Source: Delphinus delphis (lineage: Eukaryota > Chordata > Mammalia > Artiodactyla > Delphinidae). Taken from it: a stretch of 64,000 bases of DNA. The first letter of the stretch is position 1; every line of letters starts with the position of its first letter. Made by a program: the position numbers and the translations under genes. Below are positions 49,617 to 59,521 of this stretch, piece by piece. Below the pieces are notes generated by a model that saw nothing but the letters and a program-made list of their open reading frames with translations, made no database searches and was not told where the DNA came from. The DNA lies in assembly GCF_949987515.2 (NCBI RefSeq), contig NC_082684.1, positions 18,529,701 through 18,593,700 of the forward strand, written 5' to 3'.

Positions 49617-49816
49617 CTTCGGGCCCACCCGACTGCAAAATGTGTCCGGGTCCTCACCAAGTAAGAGCCTGCGTCCTAAACAGATGCTGTTTACCTAGTA
49701 TCTGGCTTTAAGCCTTATGCCTCAGAATCTAGAGAGCTTATCAGTTGAGTACCTCTGATCCAGACATTTTTCCCTAAGAAATTTCTTGATTTTGTTTTGT
49801 TTTGTTTTGTTTATGA

Positions 49817-49861
<45 letters not shown>

Positions 49862-50229
49862 CACACATATTAAACTGATTACATTTATGTTGGGGACTAA
49901 GGTCTTTAGGTGGTTGGTCTCTTTTTTCTTTAACTTTTTGTATGGTTTGAAATTTTAATCAATAATTTAATAATCTATTACTTTTCAAAGCTATGCTTCA
50001 AGTGATGGTATAGAGATTTCATTTTATACCTAAAAAGAGGAACTCAATATCCTATAAATTTTAGGCCTGTAATAATAATTATTTTACAAAACTATAAGTT
50101 CTTGATATGGAAGGGAAATAAAAATCATATTTTAAATAATATTCCCATGTCTGGTAAGAGACACTGAGAAGGGTCAGCTAGAGTTAGGGATCATGGGGGA
50201 CAAGACAAGGAAATATTTTTTTAAAAAGT
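49617..50229. other. Unassigned sequence with simple repeats
   Basis: Apart from the TTTTG and CA tracts listed separately, nothing was recognised. Confidence 0.4.
49791..49868. repeat. (TTTTG)n then (CA)n simple repeats
   Basis: Four to five TTTTG units at 49791-49812, then a CA array at 49820-49866 with one CG interruption. Confidence 0.95.
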
Positions 50230-51720
50230 AATTTTTTCAAGGCTTCTGAGAAATCAAATTAGATGAAAGCTGAAAAGTACTCACTGAATGGAGGGAATTG
50301 AAGGTCACTGGCAATCTAAAGAATTTAGTTGAGTGTTGGAGTGGAATATAGAGTGTAGTTCACTGAGGTGCAAAAGAGGTGTAAGGACACAGAGAGAGCA
50401 AGGGCATTCCACTATTTCTGGAAGTTTGGCTATAAATAACAATCATAAATAATATTTAAAGCATTGGCCGGATCTCAGACAGTTGTTTTGGTGCTTTATG
50501 TGTGCTGCTTTATTTAACCCCTGCAATATCCCTGTGAAGCAGGAACCGTGTGTATGTTCTTTTAGAGATGGGAAAATGGAGGCCCAGAGAAGTTTCAGAG
50601 AAGTTATTACTCCAGGTCACTCACAGAGTAAATGGCAAAATCAGAATTCGATTCCAAGTCAATCTGATTCCAGAACTCACACTTAACGCACAAAACTGCC
50701 TCTACTGCCCTGTGAAGGGGGCAGTAGAGAAGGTGGTAGAGGAGAGGCTACAAGGTTGAAGGAATGGGGTTAGTTTTTGCACTTTCTAAAGAAGGCAGAG
50801 ATTTGCACGTGTCTAGTTGCTGATGAGAGGAGTTACTGAGCACACAGAGGAAGTAATCACGAGTTTACTATGGGAATAATCCTTAGTCAGGCTACATTTC
50901 CTGAGAGGTGGCAGGGGGAGGGGGGGCATGGGATGCAAAGCACACAGCAGGGGGCTGACCTTGTAGAATAGGAGACAAACTTCCATTGACGAGCAGATGA
51001 AGATAGAAGGAGAGTAGATGTAGGCAGGTTTGGACATTTTAGTACAGAAGTCAAAGCAGTTGCCTTTTTGAAAATTCTATATTGTTGCAAAGTAAGTTGC
51101 AAGCTCACCTGATGAATGTTGGGAGGTAGATGAGGTTTTTAAAGGGCGGGGGAAATGTTTAAAGTCATCATTGTTGAGAGAGACAGAGCTGATGGGAAAC
51201 ATGGTAGATTTGTAAGCAGTGGGGAAACCAATTTGAGTTTGGACCCTGATTTTATCCAGTATCCAGTATCCAGATGCTGCCTTGTGAGGTTTCCTCTGCC
51301 TCAACTCCACAGCCTGGAATTCACCCGAAGAAGTCAAAGTTTAATTCATCTAGGATGGGAGTTTTTCCAGGCATGTATAAGGAAGGGCCAGAGAGGCCAG
51401 AGGATTTAGGCAACTGGTAAGAGAAGGATTGGAACAACCCTGGGTGTGGAGAGAAGTGACCCAAGAGGGGCTGATGGACAGGAGCATGTGGAGTGGTCTG
51501 CAGACAAGAGGCCCAAGAAACATGGTCAGCATAAATGTAGCATTAGCCAGAAAGTTGGGATTGCAGACTTGGAGCCATCTCAAGTCATGGTGAGTTCCAG
51601 TGGGAAACTTAGAAGGAGGAAATGCCCACGGGAGAGGAGGTGGGTCTCTGAGAAGCAAGAGTGTTGGTATGTTGCTCATGTGGTTCTACAGCCAGAGTTG
51701 GGGTAGAGAGGAAGACAGTC
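50230..51720 (-). mobile_element. L2-like LINE remnants, minus strand (tentative)
   Basis: The G/A-rich plus strand resembles reversed L2 coding sequence: ttgaaggtcactggcaatct with gtgttggagtggaatataga on the left, and gggcagtagagaaggtggta near 50720. It appears to be interrupted by a MIR at 50440-50690. Conservation fades after about 51000, and the right limit is arbitrary. The many short frames on both strands here carry no recognisable protein. Confidence 0.4.
50440..50690 (+). mobile_element. MIR SINE, apparently inside L2 remnants
   Basis: MIR blocks in order: gctttatgtgtgctgcttta, caatatccctgtgaagcagg, gagatgggaaaatggaggcc, gaattcgattccaagtcaat. Confidence 0.8.
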
Positions 51721-52449
51721 AGTCATATAACGAAGATTGCAATGCATGAGGCACAGTTTACCAGAGCCAGAAGAGGAGACCAGTGAGGAGGGAGAGAGGG
51801 CCATGCAACAGGAAAGGATACATGCCTAGACTAGAAAAAGAGGACGCTGACCCACCTATAGGCTTTCAATCCAGAACACACAAGATTCCATTGGATAAAA
51901 CACAGAAGAAATGGTGTAGATTCAGGGGGAGTAAGTTTTAGTTGAAGTGTCGAGGTTGGAGATATAGGGGAGTTTTCTTGTTATGTGGTGAGTGGTCCAA
52001 AGACTAGACGAAAGGGTTTGAAAAACAAAAAGGAAGTGTGGGAGGGTGAGTCAATGTAAAGGGTGCTCAATGCGTCACAGGGCTAAAAGTCAGGTGAGTA
52101 TGGGTGACGAGATGGGCTTTCACTTTTGTCAAGGCTTGTGAGGAAGAATTTAGTCTCTGGAAAACTTAGTCTCACAGAATTTAGCTGTGACCTGACTGAG
52201 AAGGAATTCTGATGGCTGTTTTGGGGGACTGGGCATTTCTTTTCCTCCTGTTCAGTAAGAGAGGGTGGCAGCCGTGGGATAGCGTGTGTGGTGGCCATGG
52301 TGTCAGTGGGCAGCAGGAAGCAGGCAAGCTTAGGTCCCCTGCCTTCTGTGTAGGGCAAGGCTTCAGTGCCAGGCATTCAATGATCATCTGTGCAATAGGT
52401 CAGGCTGTACCTTGAGCTGGTGGCTGGCGTCAATATTCCAAGGGGCCTG
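51721..52449. other. Unassigned G/A-rich sequence
   Basis: Possibly further decayed LINE sequence. No family or gene was recognised. Confidence 0.35.
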
Positions 52450-52985
52450 GATGGTCAACAGCTGTGTAAAAATGGATTGCCACGAACATTCTTTCAGTTC
52501 TCTACTCATGTACACTTATAATTCATTGACTTAAGATACAGTTCCAGAAATGAAATTCCAAGGTTACAGGGAACAGATAATTTTAGGGTTTGGGGTTTAT
52601 ATTACAAATTCCCCAGCATGAAGTTTTTACTACTTTCCATTCCCATTTGCAATGAAAGAGAAAACTCTTTCTACACTCTCTTCTTTCCATGGAGTTTAAG
52701 TTTAAAATCACTACCAGTGTCAGAAGTAAACCTTGGCATCCTATAAATGTATTTTGTCTTTTTAAATTAGTGAGGCTCTGAAAAAGGACCGTTTGTATTG
52801 CTTTTGTCTGTGTGAACTGCTCATCGCATGCTCTGCCCATCCTCCTATTGAGACTTGGTCTTTTTTTCTTTCTAAGACCTCTTTATACAAATACGAACAC
52901 TCTGCCTCCATAGTTTATATACCCAATTTATGGTTTACCTATATTTTAATCTTTTATAGTTTTGACTAACAGATATTTTACATTT
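52450..52985 (-). mobile_element. Old L1M-type LINE fragment, minus strand
   Basis: The block ttgtctgtgtgaactgctca followed by tctgcccatcctcctattga and agacctctttatacaaatac matches the reversed ORF2 tail of old L1 elements. Highly diverged. Confidence 0.6.
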
Positions 52986-53573
52986 TTAATACGAAAAAAC
53001 ATTACAAATTTGCTCTCCTAACTTCATTCTCATGCCGTTTGGTCCGTAGGGGTGGGAGTCTTCATTTAGATTTTGATCTCAGATATGTACTGTTGATGCT
53101 TCCCTGGCTATTTGTAAAGAATGTCATCCAAAAGGGGGTAGGGTTTTTTTTTTTTTTTAATTTCTCAGCAACCCAATTAGACTGCATCTTTGAATTCAAA
53201 GTTAAGGTCAGAATATGGCTTGAGATAATGATTACCTGCCTTGAATGTAACAGGTATTTGGCAAAATGTAAACAGTGGATAGAAGCCTTTTCAGTAGAGT
53301 AGTGACAGAAGCCTATTTGAGTGCGTTAAAGAGATAGGGGAAGCAGGTAAGTTAATTCACCTGACCATCCATGCCGGGTAAGGCTTTTACGTCTGAAAGT
53401 AAAGAGATAGGAGTGAAACACAGCTCTTGAAGAGATTTCCTGTGAAGGGAAGCCAGTAGCTAGAAGAGGATGTATGAACAAAGGAGAATCTAGGTTTGGC
53501 CTGCTCCATACTCTCAAACCAACACTGTTATATGCTAGTCATCCCCCAGTTTTTAAAAGATATATGGATCAAT
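52986..53573. other. Unassigned sequence
   Basis: A T-run lies at 53146-53158. The 87-codon frame at 53039-53302 has no recognisable domain. Confidence 0.4.
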
Positions 53574-53585
53574 AAGATCTGTCCA

Positions 53586-53790
53586 GGGCTTCCCTGGTGG
53601 TGCAGTGGTTGAGAGTCCGCCTGCTGATGCAGGGGACGCGGGTTCGTGCCCCGGTCCGGGAAGATCCCACATGCCGCAAAGCGGCTGGGCCCGTGAGCCA
53701 TGGCCACTGAGCCTGCGCGTCCGGAGCATGTGCTCCTCACCGGGAGAGGCCACAGCAGGGAGAGGACGTGTACCGCAAAAAAAGAAAAAA
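53586..53790 (+). mobile_element. CHR-family SINE, copy 7 (long cetacean type)
   Basis: Starts gggcttccctggtggtgcag and ends at an A-rich tail after gtgtaccgc. The target-site duplication aagatctgtcca lies at 53574-53585 and 53791-53802. Confidence 0.98.
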
Positions 53791-53802
53791 AAGATCTGTC
53801 CA

Positions 53803-54818
53803 AACTAAAATATAGGGTGTTAAGTTTTACTCTACCATTAACTATTGGTTAATTTAATTATTTCATTCATATTCTTTACTATATTTCAAATATCTTAATG
53901 CCAAGCATGTTCAAGCTCTTCCAAACTCTATTATTTCAACATGTTCCATTAGCTGAAAATAATGTTAATGGTTCACTTCAAGGTTTTTTTGTTTTTGTGT
54001 TTTTCAATTTTTTGTCATAAACCATTGTCCTAAAAATTCTAATGAAATGCAAAAGGAGTGATATTCATTCTAAATGTTGCCCAAGAGTACTGAGTTAACT
54101 TTGATCCCTGGCTTCAGGAATTGACATTATAAGAGGAAGAATGCATCAACTATTAACAATAAAACAATATGGCTGACGATACCTTTTCATCTACATGACA
54201 ATAAAATTTGTGTACAATAAAAATTGTTTGAATTAATGCAACTGGATTTTATAAAAGGGTGCATTTAGAACCCTTCACCCCTTTGCAACTTTATGTCCTT
54301 TACTTGATCTTACACTATCCAGGTCACTTAGCTTTATTAATGGCCCAGGATTTGTAAATCTCTTCCAGATGATCAGCTTGCTCTACTAAAAGCCACTTCA
54401 GCAAACCTGCTGTGTACTCTACTGGATATTACAGACAGAGGTAAGATTTTTTTTTCCTCTAGAGCTCACATTCTGACTGAAGTGTCAAATGAATGAGAAA
54501 AAAAGATAGACATTGAGATTATTACCATGGTAGAGGGATAGTCTACTAAAGGTGAGCGAGCTTTATGTAATGCGTTGATAATTGAACCATACATTCTTAG
54601 TATGTTTTGTATTTATGTATTGTGTCTATGGGAAAACCTGGGACTATTCTGATCTTATATCCAGACAGGTTCCACAAAGTTCCATACAAAAGGCACCCAA
54701 TACAAAGAATCAGCTCTGGTCATGTCAAAAGTCCTATATCCACCCCATTCCTACTCTAGCACCTCACTTTCATTACTTACCGTTTGGCTTATTATATTGT
54801 TTTCCTGGATGTATACTT
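53803..54818. other. Unassigned AT-rich sequence
   Basis: No gene or repeat was recognised. The 156-codon frame starting at 54582 owes its second half to the next SINE. Confidence 0.4.
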
Positions 54819-54827
54819 ACCCCTATT

Positions 54828-55038
54828 TTTTTTTTTTTTTTTTTTTGTGGTGCGCGGGCCTCTCACCGCTGTGGCCTCTCCCGTTGTGGAGCACAGGCTC
54901 TGGACGCGCAGGCTCAGCGGCCATGGCTCACGGGCCCAGCCGCTCCGCGGCATGTGGGATCTTCCCAGACTGGGGCACGAACCCGTGTCCCCTGCATTGG
55001 CAGGTGGACTCTCAACCACTGTGCCACCAGGGAAGCCC
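54828..55038 (-). mobile_element. CHR-family SINE, copy 8 (long cetacean type)
   Basis: T-run, gtggtgcgcgggcctctcac, body, gtgccaccagggaagccc. The target-site duplication acccctatt lies at 54819-54827 and 55039-55047. Confidence 0.98.
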
Positions 55039-55047
55039 ACCCCTATT

Positions 55048-55380
55048 CTTAAAGAAGACTTTGACTTAGAGGTTTCATCCTTGGTATACTCACTCTTAAG
55101 ATTGGGTATTTTTGACCCTCTGCTTCTCTTTGTTTCTGACCATGCTAGGTCCTCTTTGCAAAGATCATCCTCAACTCCCAAGCACAAGTCTGGCTTTAAC
55201 TTATTTATTGGACTAGTTTTCCTAATGTAGTCTTATGCCCAAACTGAAAAGAAGATTGAACAGTTACTTTATCTTATCTCGATAGTATTTAAAAATAATG
55301 AGACACAAGTCAGATAAGAGTTGATGAGTAGATACAAGTGAAAGGCATATTTCCAAACTGTGCATGGTGCTCAGAAAGAG

Positions 55381-55382
<2 letters not shown>
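55048..55382. other. Unassigned sequence
   Basis: Nothing recognised. Confidence 0.4.
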
Positions 55383-55417
<35 letters not shown>

Positions 55418-55456
55418 GATGGTAGAGTGTGTGTGTGTGTGTGTGTGTGTCGATGG

Positions 55457-55499
<43 letters not shown>

Positions 55500-55509
55500 G
55501 ATGGTAGGG
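55383..55509. repeat. Compound (GT)n array with repeated GATGGTAG spacer
   Basis: Three GT arrays, of about 17, 12 and 20 dinucleotides, each followed by the same 8-mer GATGGTAG (55418-55425, 55452-55459 and 55500-55507). The arrangement implies tandem duplication of a GT array plus its flank. The Val/Cys-rich plus-strand and His/Thr-rich minus-strand frames are simple-repeat readings. Confidence 0.95.
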
Positions 55510-55907
55510 TGGGAATAGCATAGAAAGGAGGCGAGCTGCCCAGGATCTATGAATCAGCCCTCCGCTCAGTCTGAAAGCCTGGAACCCAGACAGGGTCAGA
55601 CAGTATGCTTGTTGATTGCCTGAGCTGAAATATTAAACATTTGCAACACGCAGTGAAGCTTGAACTCTCTTTAACTACCAGTAACAGGTTCTCTTGCTTC
55701 ATCTTCCCCAGAACGGAATGAGGAAACTGAACCATTGGTAACTTCAATCAAATACTCCTTGTTCCTTCGGTGTGAAAGATATTGCGAGACATGATGCTGA
55801 TAGGGCAATGTTCTAAACAGAAATGTACTTCAGTAGCACTGCTTTGGAGTGGAATTGAAAGAATCTAATGAAAGTGGAAATGATTTTTTTTTTTTTTTTT
55901 TACTTTC
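55510..55907. other. Unassigned sequence
   Basis: A T-run lies at 55884-55900. Nothing else was recognised. Confidence 0.4.
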
Positions 55908-55920
55908 AAAAAGGAAAAGA

Positions 55921-56116
55921 GGGCTTCCCTGGTGGCGCAGTGGTTGAGAGTCCGCCTGCCAATGCAGGGGACACGGGTTCGTGCCCCGGTCTGGGAAGAT
56001 CCCACATGCCGTGAAGCAGCTGGGCCCGTGAGCCATGGCCACTGAGCCTGCGCGTCCAGAGCCTGTGCTCTGCAACGGGAGAGGCCATGACAGTGAGAGA
56101 CCCGCGTACCGCAAAA
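55921..56116 (+). mobile_element. CHR-family SINE, copy 9 (long cetacean type)
   Basis: Starts gggcttccctggtggcgcag and ends after gcgtaccgc with a short A tail. The target-site duplication aaaaaggaaaaga lies at 55908-55920 and 56117-56129. Confidence 0.98.
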
Positions 56117-56129
56117 AAAAAGGAAAAGA

Positions 56130-56739
56130 TTACATTCAGTGAAAGAATGGATAACATTTCTGAATGATGTTTCACTCATGTTAAAGGTCTCTAAATCTCA
56201 AATATACGCCTCTGCAGAAAATCATATGCAACTTTAGTACCCCATTCTTTGCTAATAAATGTTTATTCTCAGAGTCTATCATACAAAATGAGACAAATCA
56301 ATTTCCTTTCCAACATACATGTGCACGTTAATTTTTTTGTGGGCTAAGACTCCATCTACTCAGGCTTAATGAATCAACAAGGAGAGAATCTGAGTTCCCA
56401 CAGCTGTGTGATAAATCCTGCACACACCTTGTATTCATGAAAAACAAATGTTTCTTTCTCCACATTAGTGCCATGTGGCATTCTTCAACTCTTAAAGGAA
56501 TTGTGAATTTTGAAAGAACCCCCGTGACAGGGTAACAACTTATAGTTTAATACATAAAAACAAATGTTAAGCTCTTTACACTTAACTATTTGGTCATTTA
56601 ACCAAAAAGAAAAAGAAATAGCTACTAATTTAACTTTCACCATGATAGACTCATAAGAAATGAATTTTCCAAATAACTAAGGCAAATCCTTTTAGAGCAG
56701 AAATGACCTAATTAATATCTTATGTGTCAGTCCAGGTAC
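56130..56739. other. Unassigned AT-rich sequence
   Basis: No gene or repeat was recognised. Confidence 0.4.
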
Positions 56740-56890
56740 TAGGCACGTTTATTATTATTATCTGATTACAACCTTCCATAACCCCACTAGGTAGATATTA
56801 CCATGCTGATGTTATAGCTAAGGAATCTGGCTCATGAAGCTTAAGCAACCCACAACTATGCAACTTTTCAACACTAAGTCTTTGTAAGAA
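56740..56890 (+). mobile_element. MIR fragment
   Basis: Blocks ccaggtactaggcacgttta, ccactaggtagatattacca and ataaccccactaggtagata follow MIR order; the 3' part is degraded. Confidence 0.6.
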
Positions 56891-57523
56891 ATATTCATTC
56901 TTTTAATGGTATCACTCAACAATGCATTTTACAGTTTAATTTCATTAAAAGAGAAGGTAAACATAATTTAACTTGTTTTTGGTGACTCAACCCATCCATT
57001 CAAAGGGCAGTTATGATGTTGTTTGTAATATGCTGATGGCATAAAGAGAAAAGGGCTATATTAGAGGTAACTTCTCTTGTGAAATAGCACCACACACCCC
57101 ACTCCCACCAGCAAGCTTCTTTCATTTTGAAATTCTGATGGTTGATTTCATGGGTTTTCTCTTTCTACCTGCTCTATCAGATCATTAGCTGTCACTCTGC
57201 TTTGCTCCCAAAACATTGGTCACCAGCAGTAAAATTTAACTTGCCTGAAAATTTTATTTCTAGTCTCCCATGTCTGAGGAAACGGGATAAATAAATGCAT
57301 TGAATTGTATATCAAAAACAAGGTTAGATAGACCTCAAGTAAGCAAGAGAACAGGGTTCTCCTTTGCCACAAATACACGAAGGTTTTGCATTGCTTTGTA
57401 TAACCCCGGAGGTCCTTTTCTTTACTTCTTACCTTTTGCCAAATATGACCGCTGGATAAGTTAGGTTTTATAGCATACCTCTTTCACTTCACCTTCCATT
57501 CTCTTTCTCTCTCTCTCTCTGTT
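56891..57523. other. Unassigned sequence
   Basis: A CT-rich patch at 57501-57520 precedes the next SINE. Nothing else was recognised. Confidence 0.4.
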
Positions 57524-57537
57524 TTCCCTTTATATTT

Positions 57538-57760
57538 ATTTATTTATTTTATTATTATTATTATTTTTTGCAGTACGCGGGCCTCTCACTGCTGTGGCCT
57601 CTCCCATTGCGGAGCACAGGCTCCAGACTTGCAGGCCCAGCAGCCATGGCTCACAGGCCCAGCTGCTCTGCGGCATGTGGGATCTTCCCGGACCGGGGCA
57701 CAAACCCGTGTCCCCTGCATCGGCAGGCGGACTCTCAACAACTGTGCCACCAGGGAAGCC
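57538..57760 (-). mobile_element. CHR-family SINE, copy 10 (long cetacean type)
   Basis: Begins with a reversed (AAAT)n/(AAT)n tail, then gcagtacgcgggcctctcac, ending gtgccaccagggaagcc. The target-site duplication ttccctttatattt lies at 57524-57537 and 57761-57774. Confidence 0.97.
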
Positions 57761-57984
57761 TTCCCTTTATATTTTGTACATGCATTTCAGTAAGCATCAC
57801 AGCTTGCTTTGGCTTTGAGCCCCAGTGTAGTAGATTAATTGTCTTGTTCATTTTTGAATTTATCATATAACTAAAACAGTTAACATGAATTCTATTAAAT
57901 TTCCAGTGCCTTTTTCCTCTGAACTTCAGTGAGAACATCTCTGAAGCCAAAGAAGGCAACTATGTCTCCCACAATAAAATAACA

Positions 57985-58225
57985 ATACTTGCTGTCTACG
58001 TAAGCCAGCAATTTACTTGTAACATCTCATTTAATCCACATGATAAAATGGCAAGGTGGGCACTCTTCTCACCATTTTAGAGGTTATGAGGGTGGGCTCA
58101 AAGAGGTTAATCAAGCTGTCATTTTTTATAGCTTATGAGGGCTTTACTCCTATAAGAATTAGGATTAAAATGTAAGGCTGTCATACCCCAGACCTCTTGA
58201 TTGTTCGCCTGTGCAAAACTAAACA
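57985..58225 (+). mobile_element. MIR SINE
   Basis: MIR blocks: taacatctcatttaatccac, caccattttagaggttatga, gctcaaagaggttaatcaag, gacctcttgattgttcgcct. Confidence 0.75.
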
Positions 58226-58674
58226 CACACACACATTTAGTACATAGACATGCATACATATGATAAAACATTATATATTCATATATTATGCATTTGTAAT
58301 ATGTCTATGTATAGGAATATATAAATTTGTATATGATTTTAGGTTGATAGATAAGTATATAGAGAAATAATGATTACAACCCTACATATAATCTGAAGAC
58401 AGGCTAGAGGTCAAACTTCTCTTACAGTAGATTCAGTTTCCAGAATGGCAGAGAATACACTGACGGGCATGTGTCTTCAAAGGATAATGAATCTTTCTGA
58501 AGTAGAACTACTCTGAAAAGAGCAGGTCAGCCCAGCTCAGAAAACTGTTCTGAACTTCACCCCTGAAGAAAAGATGACTGATGATCAGGTGAGAGGAAAT
58601 GAAGAAAGGAATGACATTGCAAGTTGGACTTTGACTTTATTAAAAGAAATTCTCTTTTAGAAGACAGTCTTCTT
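58226..58674. other. Unassigned AT-rich sequence
   Basis: Contains a short CA run (58223-58235) and a TA-rich stretch (58250-58340). No gene was recognised. Confidence 0.4.
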
Positions 58675-59466
58675 CCTCTCCCCCTTCCCTCACTATGTCT
58701 CGCCCCACCCTCACTATGTCTCCCCCCACCCTCACTATGTCTCCCCCTTCCCTCACTGTCTCCCCCCACCCTCACTATATCTCCCCCCTCCCTCACTATG
58801 TCTCCCCCCACCCACACTATGTCTCCCCCCACCTTCACTATGTCTCCCCCTTCCCTCACTATGTCTCCCCCCACCCTCACTATGTCTCCCCCCACACTCA
58901 CTATGTCTCCCGCTTCCCTCACTATGTCTCCCGCTTCCCTCACTATGTCTCCCCACATCCTCACTATGTCCCCCCCCACCCTCACTATATCTCCCCCCTC
59001 CCTCACTATGTCTCCCCCCACCGTCACTATGTCTCCCCCCTCCCTCACTCTGTCTCCCCCCACCTTCACTATGTCTCCCCCAACCCTCACTATGTCTCCC
59101 CCCACCCTCGCTATGTATCCCCCTTCCCTCACTGTTTCCCCCCACCCTCACTATATCTCCCCCCTCCCTCACTATGTCTCCCCCCTCCTTCACTCTGTCT
59201 CCCCCCACCCTCACTATGTCTACCCCTTCCCTCACTATGTATCGCCCCTCCCTCGCTATGTCTCCCCCCACCCTCACTGTCTCCCCCCACCCTCACTACA
59301 TCTCCCCCCACCCTCACTATATCTCCCCCTTCCCTCACTATGTCTCCCCCCACCCTCACTATGTCTCCCGCTTCCCTCACTCTGTCTCCCCCCACCTTCA
59401 CTATGTCTCCCCCCACCCTCACTATGTATCCCCCCACACTCACTATGTCTCCCCTCACCCTCACTT
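58675..59466. repeat. 21-bp C-rich/G-rich minisatellite, about 38 units
   Basis: The unit is tctccccccaccctcactatg (written here as tctcccccc + accctcactatg). Common variants replace the middle with cccttccctc or cccctccctc and the last codon-like triplet with ata, ctg or aca. Most units are 21 bp; three (58741-58759, 59117-59135 and 59262-59280 region) are 19 bp. Because 21 is a multiple of three and no unit carries a stop in several frames, frames of 167-286 codons appear on the plus strand and 88-191 codons on the minus strand. They are low-complexity readings with no signal peptide or conserved domain, and I do not regard them as genes. Confidence 0.97.
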
Positions 59467-59474
59467 TCTATATC

Positions 59475-59521
59475 AGTTGCTTGAAATCCAGAGCCAAATT
59501 TTGGGTCTATTTCAAGCAACT
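59475..59521. repeat. Perfect 13-bp inverted repeat with 21-nt loop
   Basis: agttgcttgaaat at 59475-59487 pairs exactly with atttcaagcaact at 59509-59521. It starts about 9 bp after the last minisatellite unit. Confidence 0.9.

Noticed and set aside
54582..55230. Frames of 156, 148 and 115 codons in overlapping phases
   Set aside because: Their shared RPWLTGPAAPRHVGSSQTGA-type residues are translations of the CHR SINE at 54828-55038; the same peptides recur at every SINE copy.
55383..55509. Possible CRISPR-like array (repeat GATGGTAG with spacers)
   Set aside because: The repeat is only 8 bp and the spacers are pure GT; the context is a mammalian genome.
58675..59466. Possible CRISPR array or proline-rich protein gene
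   Set aside because: Units are contiguous 21-bp repeats without unique spacers, and frames are open on both strands because of the unit length.
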